Under the pieces are notes generated by a model that was not told where the DNA came from, ran no database searches, and saw only the letters and a list, made by a program, of their open reading frames with translations. From the NCBI RefSeq assembly GCF_965219885.1, contig NZ_CBDCOT010000009.1, forward strand, positions 2,542,001-2,606,000: 64,000 nt of DNA, given 5' to 3'. Positions 9,153 to 17,651 of the stretch are shown here, piece by piece. A program made the translations under genes and the position numbers. How positions within the stretch are numbered: the first letter of the stretch is position 1; every line of letters begins with the position of its first letter. The DNA is from Curvivirga sp965219885 (lineage in GTDB: Bacteria > Pseudomonadota > Alphaproteobacteria > UBA8366 > Aestuariispiraceae).

Positions 9153-9575
9153 ATGGCTTTGCAACGTACATTTTCTATCATTAAACCAGATGCAACTCGT
9201 CGTAACTTGACAGGCGCGATCACAGCGAAATTGGAAGAAGCTGGTCTTCGTGTTGTTGCGTCCAAACGCATCCACATGACACAAGCAATGGCTGAAACAT
9301 TCTACGGTGTTCACAAAGAGCGCGCATTCTTCGGCGACTTGGTTGCATTCATGACATCTGGTCCAGTTGTTGTTCAAGTTCTTGAAGGTGAAGATGCTAT
9401 CGCGAAAAACCGCGAAGTAATGGGTGCAACAAACCCAGCAAATGCTGACGAAGGCACAATCCGTAAGATGTATGCTGAATCTATCGAAGCAAACTCTGTT
9501 CACGGTTCTGATGCACCAGAAACAGCTGCTGAAGAAATCGCATTCTTCTTCTCCGGTTCTGAAATCGTAGGTTAA
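9153..9575 (+). CDS. ndk: Nucleoside diphosphate kinase
   Basis: A 140-residue protein, full length for bacterial Ndk. It transfers the terminal phosphate of ATP to nucleoside diphosphates through a phosphohistidine; the active-site His is in the VHGSDAPETA motif near residue 117. The N-terminus LQRTFSIIKPDATRRNL contains the nucleotide-binding lysine and arginine. Codon choice is strongly biased (GTT, GCA, CGT, AAA), more so than in the neighbouring genes, which suggests high expression. Monocistronic: its own promoter lies upstream and a strong terminator downstream. Confidence 0.98.
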   Translation: MALQRTFSIIKPDATRRNLTGAITAKLEEAGLRVVASKRIHMTQAMAETFYGVHKERAFFGDLVAFMTSGPVVVQVLEGEDAIAKNREVMGATNPANADEGTIRKMYAESIEANSVHGSDAPETAAEEIAFFFSGSEIVG

Positions 9576-9600
9576 TTCCTGCTTGGATTTGAATTTGGAA

Positions 9601-9620
9601 GAATAGGGAAAACCCTATTC
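9601..9620. repeat. Short perfect hairpin after ndk
   Basis: GAATAGGG-AAAA-CCCTATTC, 8-bp arms and an AAAA loop, 25 nt after the ndk stop and immediately before the main terminator. It has no U tract of its own; a 3'-UTR stabilising stem is the likeliest role. Confidence 0.55.
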
Positions 9621-9635
9621 TAGAATTTTGGGAAT

Positions 9636-9673
9636 AAGGCATATCCAGAAATGGATATGCCTTTTTTCTTTTT
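9636..9673 (+). terminator. Rho-independent terminator of ndk
   Basis: GGCATATCC / GGATATGCC (9 bp, 6-nt loop) followed by TTTTTTCTTTTT. A canonical intrinsic terminator on the plus strand. Confidence 0.9.
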
Positions 9674-9736
9674 CACGAATTGAATTTGCTGATACAACTT
9701 TCGCATAAGAAAATACATATATGGCGGGAAGTTTTA

Positions 9737-10558
9737 ATGAGCGACTTTAAATTATCACAAGAGCAAATCGAAACCTTTCAAAAAGAAGGTGTTCTGGGCT
9801 TGAAAGGCGCATTTAAGGATTGGGTAGACGTTCTACGTGAAGGCGTGGCTCAAAATCTTGATGCACCTGGAGAATTTGCAACGGATAGCATCCGTGAAGG
9901 TGAGGGGGGCCGATTCTTTGATGATTATTGTAACTGGGAACGTATCCAGCCTTATCAAGACTTTATCCAAAATTCTGATTGTGCGGAAATCGCTGCGAAA
10001 GCAATGAAGTCTAAAACAGCACAACTTTTTCATGAACATGCAGTAATTAAAGAAGCAGGAACCGCGAAAGCAACTCCGTGGCATCATGATATGCCTTATT
10101 ACTGTGTTGATGGTCCTCAAACCGTTAGTGTCTGGATTGCATTAGACCCAGTGCCATTAGAAGCGACCGTACAGTTTGTGGCAGGGTCCCATAGCTGGGG
10201 TAAATTGTTTTACCCTCGTAAATTCTTGGATGGCGCTGCTTATGTTCAAGATGCATCTGAACTAGAACATATCCCTGATATTGATGGAAATAGAGATCAA
10301 TATGAAATCCGTGAATGGGCGTGTGAGCCGGGGGATGCGGTCCTGTTTGATTTCAGAACCTTGCATGGCACAACAGCAGCCATGTTAAAAGGTCGCCGTC
10401 GCGCGATTGCCTTCCGCTGGCTTGGTGCTGGGGCTTATTATATGGATCGCCAAGGGGAGACATCTCCACCCTATCCAGAATTAGAAGGTAAATTAAAGTC
10501 TGGTGATGCTTTACCGGCATCCACATTCCCGGTGATTTGGGAAGAAAAGGCGGCCTGA
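9737..10558 (+). CDS. Phytanoyl-CoA dioxygenase (PhyH) family Fe(II)/2-oxoglutarate oxygenase
   Basis: A 273-residue cytosolic protein. The iron-binding facial triad is visible as HHD (in TPWHHDMPYY, about residue 115) and the distal His in RTLHGTTAAM near residue 216; the arginine in RRRAIAFRW is placed to bind 2-oxoglutarate. I use the ATG at 9737 with GGGAAG about 8 nt upstream, not the in-frame TTG at 9680. The family hydroxylates a wide range of small molecules, so no substrate is named. The MFS gene begins 6 nt downstream, implying that the pair imports or exports and modifies the same compound. Confidence 0.85.
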   Translation: MSDFKLSQEQIETFQKEGVLGLKGAFKDWVDVLREGVAQNLDAPGEFATDSIREGEGGRFFDDYCNWERIQPYQDFIQNSDCAEIAAKAMKSKTAQLFHEHAVIKEAGTAKATPWHHDMPYYCVDGPQTVSVWIALDPVPLEATVQFVAGSHSWGKLFYPRKFLDGAAYVQDASELEHIPDIDGNRDQYEIREWACEPGDAVLFDFRTLHGTTAAMLKGRRRAIAFRWLGAGAYYMDRQGETSPPYPELEGKLKSGDALPASTFPVIWEEKAA

Positions 10559-10564
10559 TAAGTT

Positions 10565-11758
10565 ATGTTGAACTTCCTTTCTCGCCCCGCTTATCTTTTT
10601 GCAATTGCGCAAACTTTTTTATGGGCGGGATCAATTTATTTGTTTCCAGCCCTGTTGCTGGAATGGGAAAGGAAGTTTGATTGGGCCCGTACAGATGTTG
10701 TGGCAGGTTTGACATTGGCGTTAGTTGCCTCTGCTGTGCTGGCACCAATTGCAGGCAAGATCATTGATAAAGGCCATGGACGAAAACTTCTGATTAGTTC
10801 AGCTATGACAATGGGATGTCTTGTAGCTGGGTTAAGCTTAATTCAGGATATCTATCAGTTTTATCTGGTTTGGTTTTTAATCGGAATCACCATGGCAGGC
10901 TGTCTTTATGAAGCCTGTTTTGCGTTTTTAAACGCATTTTTAGGGGCAGAATCGAAAAAGACAATTACGGTTATCACCTTGATATCTGGCCTTGCAGGGA
11001 CGATTGCATTTTCTACGATTTCCGCATTGGTTAGCATTGGTGGATGGCAATTTGCCTGTTATTGTTTTGCGACGCTTATCTTACTGATATCAGTGCCATG
11101 TTTATGGTTAGCAACGTCTTCTATTATGAGGGATTATAGAATCCACGCCCATCATGGCGAAGATATATCTGATCCACCAAAAGTGAAACAGATATTGGCC
11201 AATCCGCTTTTTTGGGTGATTGCCCTTACTTTTGCGATTGTCGCGTTAAATCATGGTATGATTGTGAATCATCTATTACCTATTTTGGATGAACGTAATA
11301 TTAATCACGATACGGCTGTTTTAACCATTTCGATGCTTGGCCCGTTGCAGGTAGCAGGTCGTATAGCAATGATGGCTGCAGATAAGAAACTTTCTGCATT
11401 ACAAATAACGATATTCGCGTTTTTTGGTATTTTTATGGCCTCTTTCATTCTGTTAGGGGCTGAAAGCGTACCATCCATGTTGGTTTTCTTTGTAGTCTTG
11501 CAGGGAGGCTGCTATGGCGTCATGAGTATCGTACGGCCAATGGTGATTGGAGATATCTTGGGACGTAAAAATTTCGGTGCAATTTCAGGTCTTGCTGCGA
11601 TGCCTTATTTGACTACGGTTGCGTTTTCCCCATTCTTTGGTGCCTGGATTTGGCGTGTTAGTAGCTACAACGTAATGCTTACTTTTACAGGGATAATGGC
11701 GTTGGTTGGTTTTTTGAGTTTTCTTTGGCTCAGAAAGCAACAGGTTAAGAGCTCATAA
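10565..11758 (+). CDS. MFS transporter
   Basis: A 397-residue, 12-helix major facilitator beginning MLNFLSRPAYLFAIAQTFLWAG. The conserved loop GKIIDKGHGRKLL between helices 2 and 3 matches the MFS motif A pattern. It is in an operon with the PhyH-type dioxygenase (6-nt gap; the likely ribosome binding site AAAAGGCGG is inside the upstream gene). Its substrate is unknown and is presumably that of the oxygenase or its product. Confidence 0.85.
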   Translation: MLNFLSRPAYLFAIAQTFLWAGSIYLFPALLLEWERKFDWARTDVVAGLTLALVASAVLAPIAGKIIDKGHGRKLLISSAMTMGCLVAGLSLIQDIYQFYLVWFLIGITMAGCLYEACFAFLNAFLGAESKKTITVITLISGLAGTIAFSTISALVSIGGWQFACYCFATLILLISVPCLWLATSSIMRDYRIHAHHGEDISDPPKVKQILANPLFWVIALTFAIVALNHGMIVNHLLPILDERNINHDTAVLTISMLGPLQVAGRIAMMAADKKLSALQITIFAFFGIFMASFILLGAESVPSMLVFFVVLQGGCYGVMSIVRPMVIGDILGRKNFGAISGLAAMPYLTTVAFSPFFGAWIWRVSSYNVMLTFTGIMALVGFLSFLWLRKQQVKSS

Positions 11759-11764
11759 ATAAAA

Positions 11765-11790
11765 AACGGCATCTAAAATTAGATGCCGTT
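11765..11790. terminator. Hairpin terminator shared by the MFS and aa3-subunit-IV genes
   Basis: Perfect 12-bp arms AACGGCATCTAA / TTAGATGCCGTT around AA. The better U tract is on the minus strand (TTTTTTATTTA after the stem), so it mainly ends the small minus-strand gene at 11816; on the plus strand the downstream sequence is A-rich. Confidence 0.8.
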
Positions 11791-11815
11791 CAAAACTGTA
11801 TTTTTGGGGTATATC

Positions 11816-11947
11816 TTAAACCAAAGTCAAACCCATAACAGCCAAAGCAAGTGCGATAGCAACAGAACCCCAAACAAATAGTTTTGTTAGGTTATTCCAT
11901 GTTTCAACATGATCACGTGATGCTTCTAGATGTTCCATTTGATCCAT
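11816..11947 (-). CDS. aa3-type cytochrome c oxidase subunit IV (small membrane protein)
   Basis: A 43-residue reading frame: MDQMEHLEASRDHVETWNNL followed by one hydrophobic helix and a short end, LTLV. The layout (acidic N-terminus with a Hx3W-like stretch, then one C-terminal transmembrane helix) is that of the small subunit IV of alphaproteobacterial aa3 oxidases (PF07835; ctaH in Paracoccus). AGGG lies 9 nt upstream of this ATG; an ATG at 11956 would add MKI but leaves no room for a ribosome binding site. It follows purN by 47 nt on the same strand and ends at a strong terminator. Catalytic oxidase genes are not in this window. Family assignment rests on pattern recall, so moderate confidence. 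Confidence 0.62.
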   Translation of the reverse strand: MDQMEHLEASRDHVETWNNLTKLFVWGSVAIALALAVMGLTLV

Positions 11948-11994
11948 AATCTTCATCCCTAGCAGAGTTTAGAATTTTTATAACTACACATTTT

Positions 11995-12648
11995 TTAAGA
12001 GATTTTATGTGCTTCGTCCAGCAAAATTGGACCTTTAATCTCATTTACATAAGCATCACCATCTTTGATGCTAACTTTACCTTCTGCAATCCAGCGTAAT
12101 GCAAGAGGATAAATTTGATGTTCCTTCACTAAAACACGTGCTGCCAATTCAGAAGCGGTATCGTTCTCAAGGATTTTTTCTGAACATTGCAGGATAAGAG
12201 GCCCAGTATCTAATTCTGCGCGCACATAGTGAACCGTGGCACCATGATGACTTTCACCTGCTTCGATTGCACGTGCATGTGTGTCCAGACCACGAAATTT
12301 TGGTAACATGGATGGATGAATATTAATCATCTTATCATGCCATTTATTGATGAACTCATCTGTTAAAATTCGCATAAAGCCCGCAAGCACAACGAATTCT
12401 GCACCAGAACCTAGTATTGCCTGATGTAAGTCTGCATCAAAGCTTTCACGGTCAGGATAATCCTTATGTGAAATAACTTTTGTTGCAATATCTGCCTGTT
12501 TTGCACGTTCTAGTCCATAAGCATCAGCTTTATTTGAAATTACAGCTGTAATTTCAACTGGATAATCCGGATTTGAACAAGCATCAATAATTGCTTGAAG
12601 GTTGGAGCCGCCACCAGAAATTGCGACGGCGACTTTCAGCTTGGTCAT
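11995..12648 (-). CDS. purN: Phosphoribosylglycinamide formyltransferase (10-formyl-THF dependent)
   Basis: A 217-residue enzyme for step 3 of purine synthesis, formylating GAR with 10-formyltetrahydrofolate. The N-terminal phosphate loop is SGGGSNLQAI (residues 10-19). The catalytic block is INIHPSMLPKFRG (Asn, His) and ELDTGP supplies the catalytic Asp. Its ATG shares one base with the purM stop (TAATG), so purM and purN are translationally coupled. Confidence 0.97.
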   Translation of the reverse strand: MTKLKVAVAISGGGSNLQAIIDACSNPDYPVEITAVISNKADAYGLERAKQADIATKVISHKDYPDRESFDADLHQAILGSGAEFVVLAGFMRILTDEFINKWHDKMINIHPSMLPKFRGLDTHARAIEAGESHHGATVHYVRAELDTGPLILQCSEKILENDTASELAARVLVKEHQIYPLALRWIAEGKVSIKDGDAYVNEIKGPILLDEAHKIS

Positions 12649-13721
12649 TAGTTCAACCCATCAATGATCACAGCTGGACCGTCGCCACGTTGGATAACTT
12701 CACCCATGCGGATCGGCGTTTCACCTTCAGATTTCAGCGCAGTTTCCACTGCATCGACTTTATCCGCAGCTACAAACAGGATCATGCCAATACCGCAGTT
12801 GAAGGTTAAATGCATTTCTTCTGCAGTAATATTGCCAGCTTCAGCCAGCCAATCAAACACCTTTGGTGCATCCCACGCGGTACGATCTACGCGTGCAGCC
12901 AATTCATCACCATAAACACGAGGTAGGTTTTCATAGAAACCACCACCTGTAACGTGACAAAGTGCATTTACACCGCCCGCTTTAATAGCTGCCAAGCATG
13001 CCTTCACATAAATACGAGTTGGTTCTAATAAAGCCTCGCCGATAGATTTATCAGCATCAAACGGACAAGGATCTTTAAAATCTAGACCATTCACTTCCAG
13101 GATTTTGCGCACCAAAGAGAAGCCATTGGAATGCACACCAGAAGAAGGAAGACCGATTAAAACATCGCCAGCAGCCAGTTTGCTGCCATCAATCACCTCA
13201 TCGCGTTCAACGGCACCCACTGAAAAACCAGCGAGATCATAATCACCAGACTTATACATACCCGGCATTTCAGCTGTCTCGCCACCAATCAAAGCTGCAC
13301 CCGCTTGTAGGCAACCATCGGCAATACCTTTTACAACATCTGCTGCAACATCTACATCTAAGGCTCCACATGCAAAGTAATCCAAGAATGTAAGAGGTTC
13401 TGCACCTTGCACAACAAGATCGTTTACGCACATGGCGACAAGATCGATACCGACAGTGTCATGTTTACCTGTTTCTAAAGCAATTTTTAGTTTTGTGCCA
13501 ACACCGTCTGTTGCTGCTACCATCAAAGGGTCTTTATAACCAGCTGCTTTTGGGTCAAAGAAACCACCAAAACCACCGAGGGAAGAATCAGCGCCGCTAC
13601 GACGGGTGGATTTTGCATAAGGCTTGATGCGATCAACAAGAGAGTTACCTGCATCAATGTCAACACCTGCATCTTTGTAGGTGAGGCCATTTTTTCCTTC
13701 AGCGTTATCAGCGTTACTCAC
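12648..13721 (-). CDS. purM: Phosphoribosylformylglycinamidine cyclo-ligase
   Basis: A 357-residue AIR synthetase, step 5 of purine synthesis, closing FGAM to AIR with ATP. Visible marks are YKDAGVDIDAGN at the start, GGFGGFFDP, the glycine-rich LMVAATDGVGTKLKIA, and GGETAEMPGMY. I chose the GTG at 13721 (VSNADNAEG) because AAAGGA lies 7 nt upstream and the length fits the family; an upstream in-frame ATG would add 20 unconserved residues. The first gene of a purM-purN unit. Confidence 0.96.
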   Translation of the reverse strand: MSNADNAEGKNGLTYKDAGVDIDAGNSLVDRIKPYAKSTRRSGADSSLGGFGGFFDPKAAGYKDPLMVAATDGVGTKLKIALETGKHDTVGIDLVAMCVNDLVVQGAEPLTFLDYFACGALDVDVAADVVKGIADGCLQAGAALIGGETAEMPGMYKSGDYDLAGFSVGAVERDEVIDGSKLAAGDVLIGLPSSGVHSNGFSLVRKILEVNGLDFKDPCPFDADKSIGEALLEPTRIYVKACLAAIKAGGVNALCHVTGGGFYENLPRVYGDELAARVDRTAWDAPKVFDWLAEAGNITAEEMHLTFNCGIGMILFVAADKVDAVETALKSEGETPIRMGEVIQRGDGPAVIIDGLN

Positions 13722-13888
13722 GGGCGTATCCTTTATTTTCAATTCGATAGAATGCAAAAGTTCAATTTGGAAAAACGTCAATAAAATGCCATATATCTCT
13801 TATAGCCTTTTGACGAATCAGTCAGAACCTGCATTAATACCTTAATGGTAATTAAGTGAAACAATTCTTAGCCGGGAAAATACAGAAA

Positions 13889-15097
13889 ATGCCGCAAATT
13901 TCAATGCTACATTTGCCTAAGCAGCAATTGAAACGGAAATTAAAATATGCAGCTCTATCCGGGAGTATGTTGGTATCCGCTTTTCTTGGTTATTCTAGCC
14001 AACATCAAGTTCTTGCTGATGATGCATTATTTCTTGTGCCAACCCTGACTATTCAGGAACAAGGTGATAGTGAAGTAGCCGCTAAAAAGTCAGCGCTCAT
14101 AAAAGCAAAACGTCAGGCTTTTCAAGAGCTTGTTCAGATGTTGGTGCCTGTACGTCAACAAGGAAAAATGCCAGCTCTTAGTGATAAAGAATTGGAAAAT
14201 CTGGTTTACACAACAGACATTCCAAGTGAGCGTATGTCGCAAGGTGCGGGACTTTACGTGGCAGATATACAAATTGGTTTTCGTCCAGATTTAATGAGAA
14301 ATTTTTTCAAACAAAGAGGTATTGCTTTTTCTGAGACACGCAGCCGTCCGCTTTTAGTGCTGCCTGTTATGACGCAAGGTAGTAATAATCAACTTTGGGA
14401 AGATAGCAATGAATGGCGTTTAGCCTGGGCTAATAGCAATCTGTCCCCTGGTTTAGTTCCCCTTGAACAACCCTTGGGCGATATTTCTGATATCAGTGAA
14501 ATCACATCTGATGATGCATTAGCTTTGGACCAAGATAAGCTGATGTCTATTGCGGCAAAGTATGGGGCCACAGGTGTTGTTTTAACTATTGCGGATATTG
14601 CTGATGTTACAAACGGACAACCACCTGTCATGTCTGTAAGTAATATTATTATTGCTGAAGGATGGTCAGACGATATCACGATCTATGATTTTGCAGAGAC
14701 GATAGAGCGAATTTCGGAAACTGGATCTATGGACAATGCTTCTTCTGAAGTTACTAATCCTTATGCGAAACTTTACGACGAAGCAATTGATGTGGTTTAT
14801 TCCTCTCTGCAGGAAAGGTGGAAAGAAACAAACCTGATCGATCCAAATGTTCAGGGAAATAGTTTGTTGATGAATATTCCTTTGGCGAATTTGAATGAAT
14901 GGTTGAGAATTCGTTCAATGCTGGATGGCATGACCATGGTACAACGATATAAAATCGTAAATATCAATGTAGATGAGGCAAATGTATCGATTGAATATAG
15001 TGGTCGAACAGATTCATTGCAGTCCGCGTTGAAGCAAATGAATTATAATTTAGCCTTTAACGATGATGTCCAGGGCTGGAGCCTTATAAAACGTTAA
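13889..15097 (+). CDS. DUF2066 domain-containing exported protein
   Basis: About 402 residues. A basic stretch (KQQLKRKLKY) and a hydrophobic core ending near VLADD form a likely Sec signal or anchor. The body carries the DUF2066 pattern: repeated AAKKSALIKAKRQAFQELVQMLVP, then a mixed beta region. The family is found in proteobacteria next to AI-2E permease and hda genes, as here, and has no established function. The start is uncertain: GTG 13856 has no visible ribosome binding site, ATG 13889 has a weak GGGAA, and ATG 13904 is also possible. The permease gene follows by 26 nt. Confidence 0.78.
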   Translation: MPQISMLHLPKQQLKRKLKYAALSGSMLVSAFLGYSSQHQVLADDALFLVPTLTIQEQGDSEVAAKKSALIKAKRQAFQELVQMLVPVRQQGKMPALSDKELENLVYTTDIPSERMSQGAGLYVADIQIGFRPDLMRNFFKQRGIAFSETRSRPLLVLPVMTQGSNNQLWEDSNEWRLAWANSNLSPGLVPLEQPLGDISDISEITSDDALALDQDKLMSIAAKYGATGVVLTIADIADVTNGQPPVMSVSNIIIAEGWSDDITIYDFAETIERISETGSMDNASSEVTNPYAKLYDEAIDVVYSSLQERWKETNLIDPNVQGNSLLMNIPLANLNEWLRIRSMLDGMTMVQRYKIVNINVDEANVSIEYSGRTDSLQSALKQMNYNLAFNDDVQGWSLIKR

Positions 15098-15123
15098 GTT
15101 TTGATAAGATAGGAAATCACCAG

Positions 15124-16236
15124 ATGACCACAACGCAAAAATCCTTTTTTTGGGTAGGCAGTCTTGCCGTATTTGTTTTCTTACTCATGATACTTGGGTC
15201 GGTTTTAGTTCCATTCGTCGCGGGCATGGCAATTGCCTACTTTTTAGATCCGGTATGTGATTGGTTGGAAGCACATGGTTTTTCACGAACCATATCCACG
15301 ACTATTGTTACCATTTTTTTTACTGTTATTTTGGCTATCTTTTTTGCAATCGGTACACCTTTATTGGTAAGTGAATTACAAACTTTCCTTCAAAGATTAC
15401 CGGGATATGTTGATACAATTTGGGAAAAAGCAGTACCTTTGATCGCCTATGGCCGTGACACATTAGGTATTGAAACCATTGAAGATCTCTCTCGCAAGAC
15501 GTTAGGAGCATCCGGCAATCTGATGAAAACAGTTGGCGGTATTATTACGCGTTTTATCGGCGGCATTAACGTTGTTACAGATATTATTTCATTCTTGGTG
15601 TTAACACCGATCGTTGCCTTTTATTTCTTGCGCGACTGGGATCGTATGGTGGCGAAAATTGATAGTTGGTTGCCACGTAAACAACAGACCATTATTCGCA
15701 AACAATTCAGTGATATGGACACTATTATTGGTGGCTTTGTTCGTGGACAAAGCATGGTCTGCATATCCCTTGGTATTTTCTATGCGGTTGGTTTGGCATT
15801 GCTAGGTTTGGATTTTGGATTATTGGTTGGTTTTTTTACTGGTCTGGTATCCTTTATTCCTTATTTTGGAATGTTGATCGGATTCGCATTAGGTATGGGA
15901 ATCGCATTAGCACAGTTTGATACCATGGCGATGGTTGGTTTTGTTGCCATAGTATTTGCAATAGGTCAGGTGATTGAAGGGTATATTCTAACACCACGTC
16001 TTATCGGTAATCGTGTGGGATTACACCCTGTATGGATTATTTTTGCGTTGATGGCAGGGGGGGCGCTATTTGGATTCCTTGGGATTTTGATTGCTGTACC
16101 CGTAACTGCGGTGATAGGAGTACTTGCAAGATTTGCTATTCAGCAATATATGGCTAGTCCTCTTTATCAAGATATGGATGCACATATTACACATCCAGAT
16201 GACATATCGACTAACGAAGAAGAACAAGAAAAATAG
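15124..16236 (+). CDS. AI-2E family transporter (PerM/YdiK-like permease)
   Basis: A 370-residue inner-membrane protein. Paired N-terminal helices lead to a soluble segment at about 90-150, then a C-terminal group of helices with the family motifs TPIVAFYFLRDWDRM near residue 160 and FIPYFGMLIG near residue 240. The last 25 residues are acidic and polar. The superfamily includes TqsA and sodium/proton antiporters; transport of autoinducer-2 is not implied. AGGAAA lies 8 nt upstream of the ATG. It lies between DUF2066 and hdaA in a conserved alphaproteobacterial order. Confidence 0.9.
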   Translation: MTTTQKSFFWVGSLAVFVFLLMILGSVLVPFVAGMAIAYFLDPVCDWLEAHGFSRTISTTIVTIFFTVILAIFFAIGTPLLVSELQTFLQRLPGYVDTIWEKAVPLIAYGRDTLGIETIEDLSRKTLGASGNLMKTVGGIITRFIGGINVVTDIISFLVLTPIVAFYFLRDWDRMVAKIDSWLPRKQQTIIRKQFSDMDTIIGGFVRGQSMVCISLGIFYAVGLALLGLDFGLLVGFFTGLVSFIPYFGMLIGFALGMGIALAQFDTMAMVGFVAIVFAIGQVIEGYILTPRLIGNRVGLHPVWIIFALMAGGALFGFLGILIAVPVTAVIGVLARFAIQQYMASPLYQDMDAHITHPDDISTNEEEQEK

Positions 16237-16248
16237 GCTGCATTTCAA

Positions 16249-16926
16249 ATGACTGCATCTCGTCAAATTCCCATAGAATTCCCCGTACGTACTGCGTTGG
16301 GAGTCGACGATTTTATGGTGGCTGAATGTAATGAAGAATCAATTGCATGGTTGGATAAATGGCCTGATTGGCCAATGCCAGCCTTATGCCTTTATGGGCC
16401 CGGTGGAAGTGGCAAAACCCACTTGCTTCATATTTGGTGTGAAACTTCTAAAGCTGATAATATAGATGGACGAGAATTAACAACAGATATTGTCCCTGTT
16501 TTATTGGAAAATGGTAATGGGTTAGCTGTTGATAATGCAGAAAACTGCCCTGAAGATAGCTTGTTCCATCTTTATAACTTAGCAAAAGAAACAAACCAAA
16601 AATTATTGTTAGCATCAAAACAAGCACCTGCGCATTGGAATATTGAGTTGAAGGATTTAGCATCTCGTTTACGTGCTTGTCCTTCTGTTGGCTTACGTTA
16701 TCCAGACGAGGATATGTTGGCTGCTTTGATGATGAAGCAATTTCAAGATCGTAATTTGACGCTTTCACCTGAAATTCTGACTTATGTTTTACCCCGGATG
16801 GAGCGTAGTTTCGAAGCTGTTCGTAAATTCGTAACATTGATGGATTTAGAATCGTTAGCAGAGAGAAGAAAGCTTACCGTTCCATTTGCCGCCAGAATTA
16901 TGGATCGTATGGAAGAACAGCAATAA
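16249..16926 (+). CDS. hdaA: DnaA-related regulatory protein HdaA
   Basis: A 225-residue AAA+ protein homologous to the ATPase region of DnaA but lacking the DNA-binding domain. It starts IPIEFPVRTALGVDDFMV (the short N-terminus that contacts the sliding clamp), Walker A is GPGGSGKTH near residue 50, and a degenerate Walker B, LAVDNAE, lies near residue 90. Hda bound to the clamp stimulates ATP hydrolysis by DnaA and prevents over-initiation of replication. It starts 12 nt after the permease stop and shares its last base with the CYTH start. Confidence 0.9.
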   Translation: MTASRQIPIEFPVRTALGVDDFMVAECNEESIAWLDKWPDWPMPALCLYGPGGSGKTHLLHIWCETSKADNIDGRELTTDIVPVLLENGNGLAVDNAENCPEDSLFHLYNLAKETNQKLLLASKQAPAHWNIELKDLASRLRACPSVGLRYPDEDMLAALMMKQFQDRNLTLSPEILTYVLPRMERSFEAVRKFVTLMDLESLAERRKLTVPFAARIMDRMEEQQ

Positions 16927-17531
16927 TGGGAATTGAAATTGAGTTGAAACTGGATTTTACGCCTGAGAATCTTAGAAGATTTCGCAAGTGGTCCGGTTTA
17001 AGGGATATTTCAATTCAAAAGCCCAAACGCGCCTGTCTACGTGCTTGCTATTATGACACTAGCGATTGGGAACTTGTTAAGCAAAAGTCATCTTTACGTA
17101 TTCGTCGTGAATACGGGAAATGGGTACAGACAGCGAAACTAGCCTTACCCTCATCTAATATGAGTAAACGAGTGGAGATTAATTGGGATATATCTTCACC
17201 AAATCTTGATTTAGGTTTAGAGACTGAGAATCAAGATATTCGGCAAGCTCTTAAGAGTTTACATGATAAAAAGATTGTCGAAGTGTTTCGGACGCGTATT
17301 TGGCGTACCGCACGTATACTTAGATATAAAAATTCAGAAATCGAATTAGCAATTGATTCCGGTCATATATTTGCAGGCGAAAAAAGTGTAGTCGTGAGTG
17401 AAGCAGAGCTTGAATTAATGTCGGGAAATGCCGAGGATTTAATGGATCTAGCAAAAGAATGGCAGCAAATTTTTAAGTTTACGATTGATGGTGCGTCCAA
17501 GGCAGAGCGCGGATATAAGCTAGCTGCCTAG
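16926..17531 (+). CDS. CYTH domain protein (inorganic triphosphatase type)
   Basis: A 201-residue single-domain protein. The defining ExExK motif is IEIELKLDF at residues 3-11, and basic strands follow (SSLRIRREYGKWVQTAK) that would line the triphosphate tunnel; the late acidic EAELELMSG motif binds metal. There is no CHAD domain. Members hydrolyse tripolyphosphate or triphosphorylated substrates. The start codon overlaps the hdaA stop by one base, and ppk1 and ppx follow, so a role in inorganic polyphosphate or tripolyphosphate turnover is a reasonable inference. Confidence 0.85.
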   Translation: MGIEIELKLDFTPENLRRFRKWSGLRDISIQKPKRACLRACYYDTSDWELVKQKSSLRIRREYGKWVQTAKLALPSSNMSKRVEINWDISSPNLDLGLETENQDIRQALKSLHDKKIVEVFRTRIWRTARILRYKNSEIELAIDSGHIFAGEKSVVVSEAELELMSGNAEDLMDLAKEWQQIFKFTIDGASKAERGYKLAA

Positions 17532-17571
17532 ACTTTACGTCATAATATTGTAATTTGTGTTCTGATGGTCG

Positions 17572-17595
17572 CAACTCTATAAAATTGCAGAGTTG
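17572..17595. promoter_or_regulatory. Inverted repeat upstream of ppk1 (first)
   Basis: CAACTCT and AGAGTTG, 7-bp perfect arms separated by 10 nt, in the 120-bp gap before ppk1. No U tract follows, so an operator or mRNA leader stem is more likely than a terminator. Confidence 0.35.
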
Positions 17596-17607
17596 GATTT
17601 ACGCGCA

Positions 17608-17626
17608 TTTCCTGAATAACAGGAAA
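17608..17626. promoter_or_regulatory. Inverted repeat upstream of ppk1 (second)
   Basis: TTTCCTG-AATAA-CAGGAAA, 7-bp perfect arms with a 5-nt centre, 26 bp before the ppk1 ATG. It could bind a dimeric regulator or form a leader stem. It does not match a Pho box. Confidence 0.35.
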
Positions 17627-17651
17627 AACTATTGGGATTAAGGAAAGTCAG

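Noticed and set aside
9063..9503. 146-codon open frame antisense to ndk
   Set aside because: A by-product of the strong codon bias in ndk; no ribosome site and no family-like sequence.
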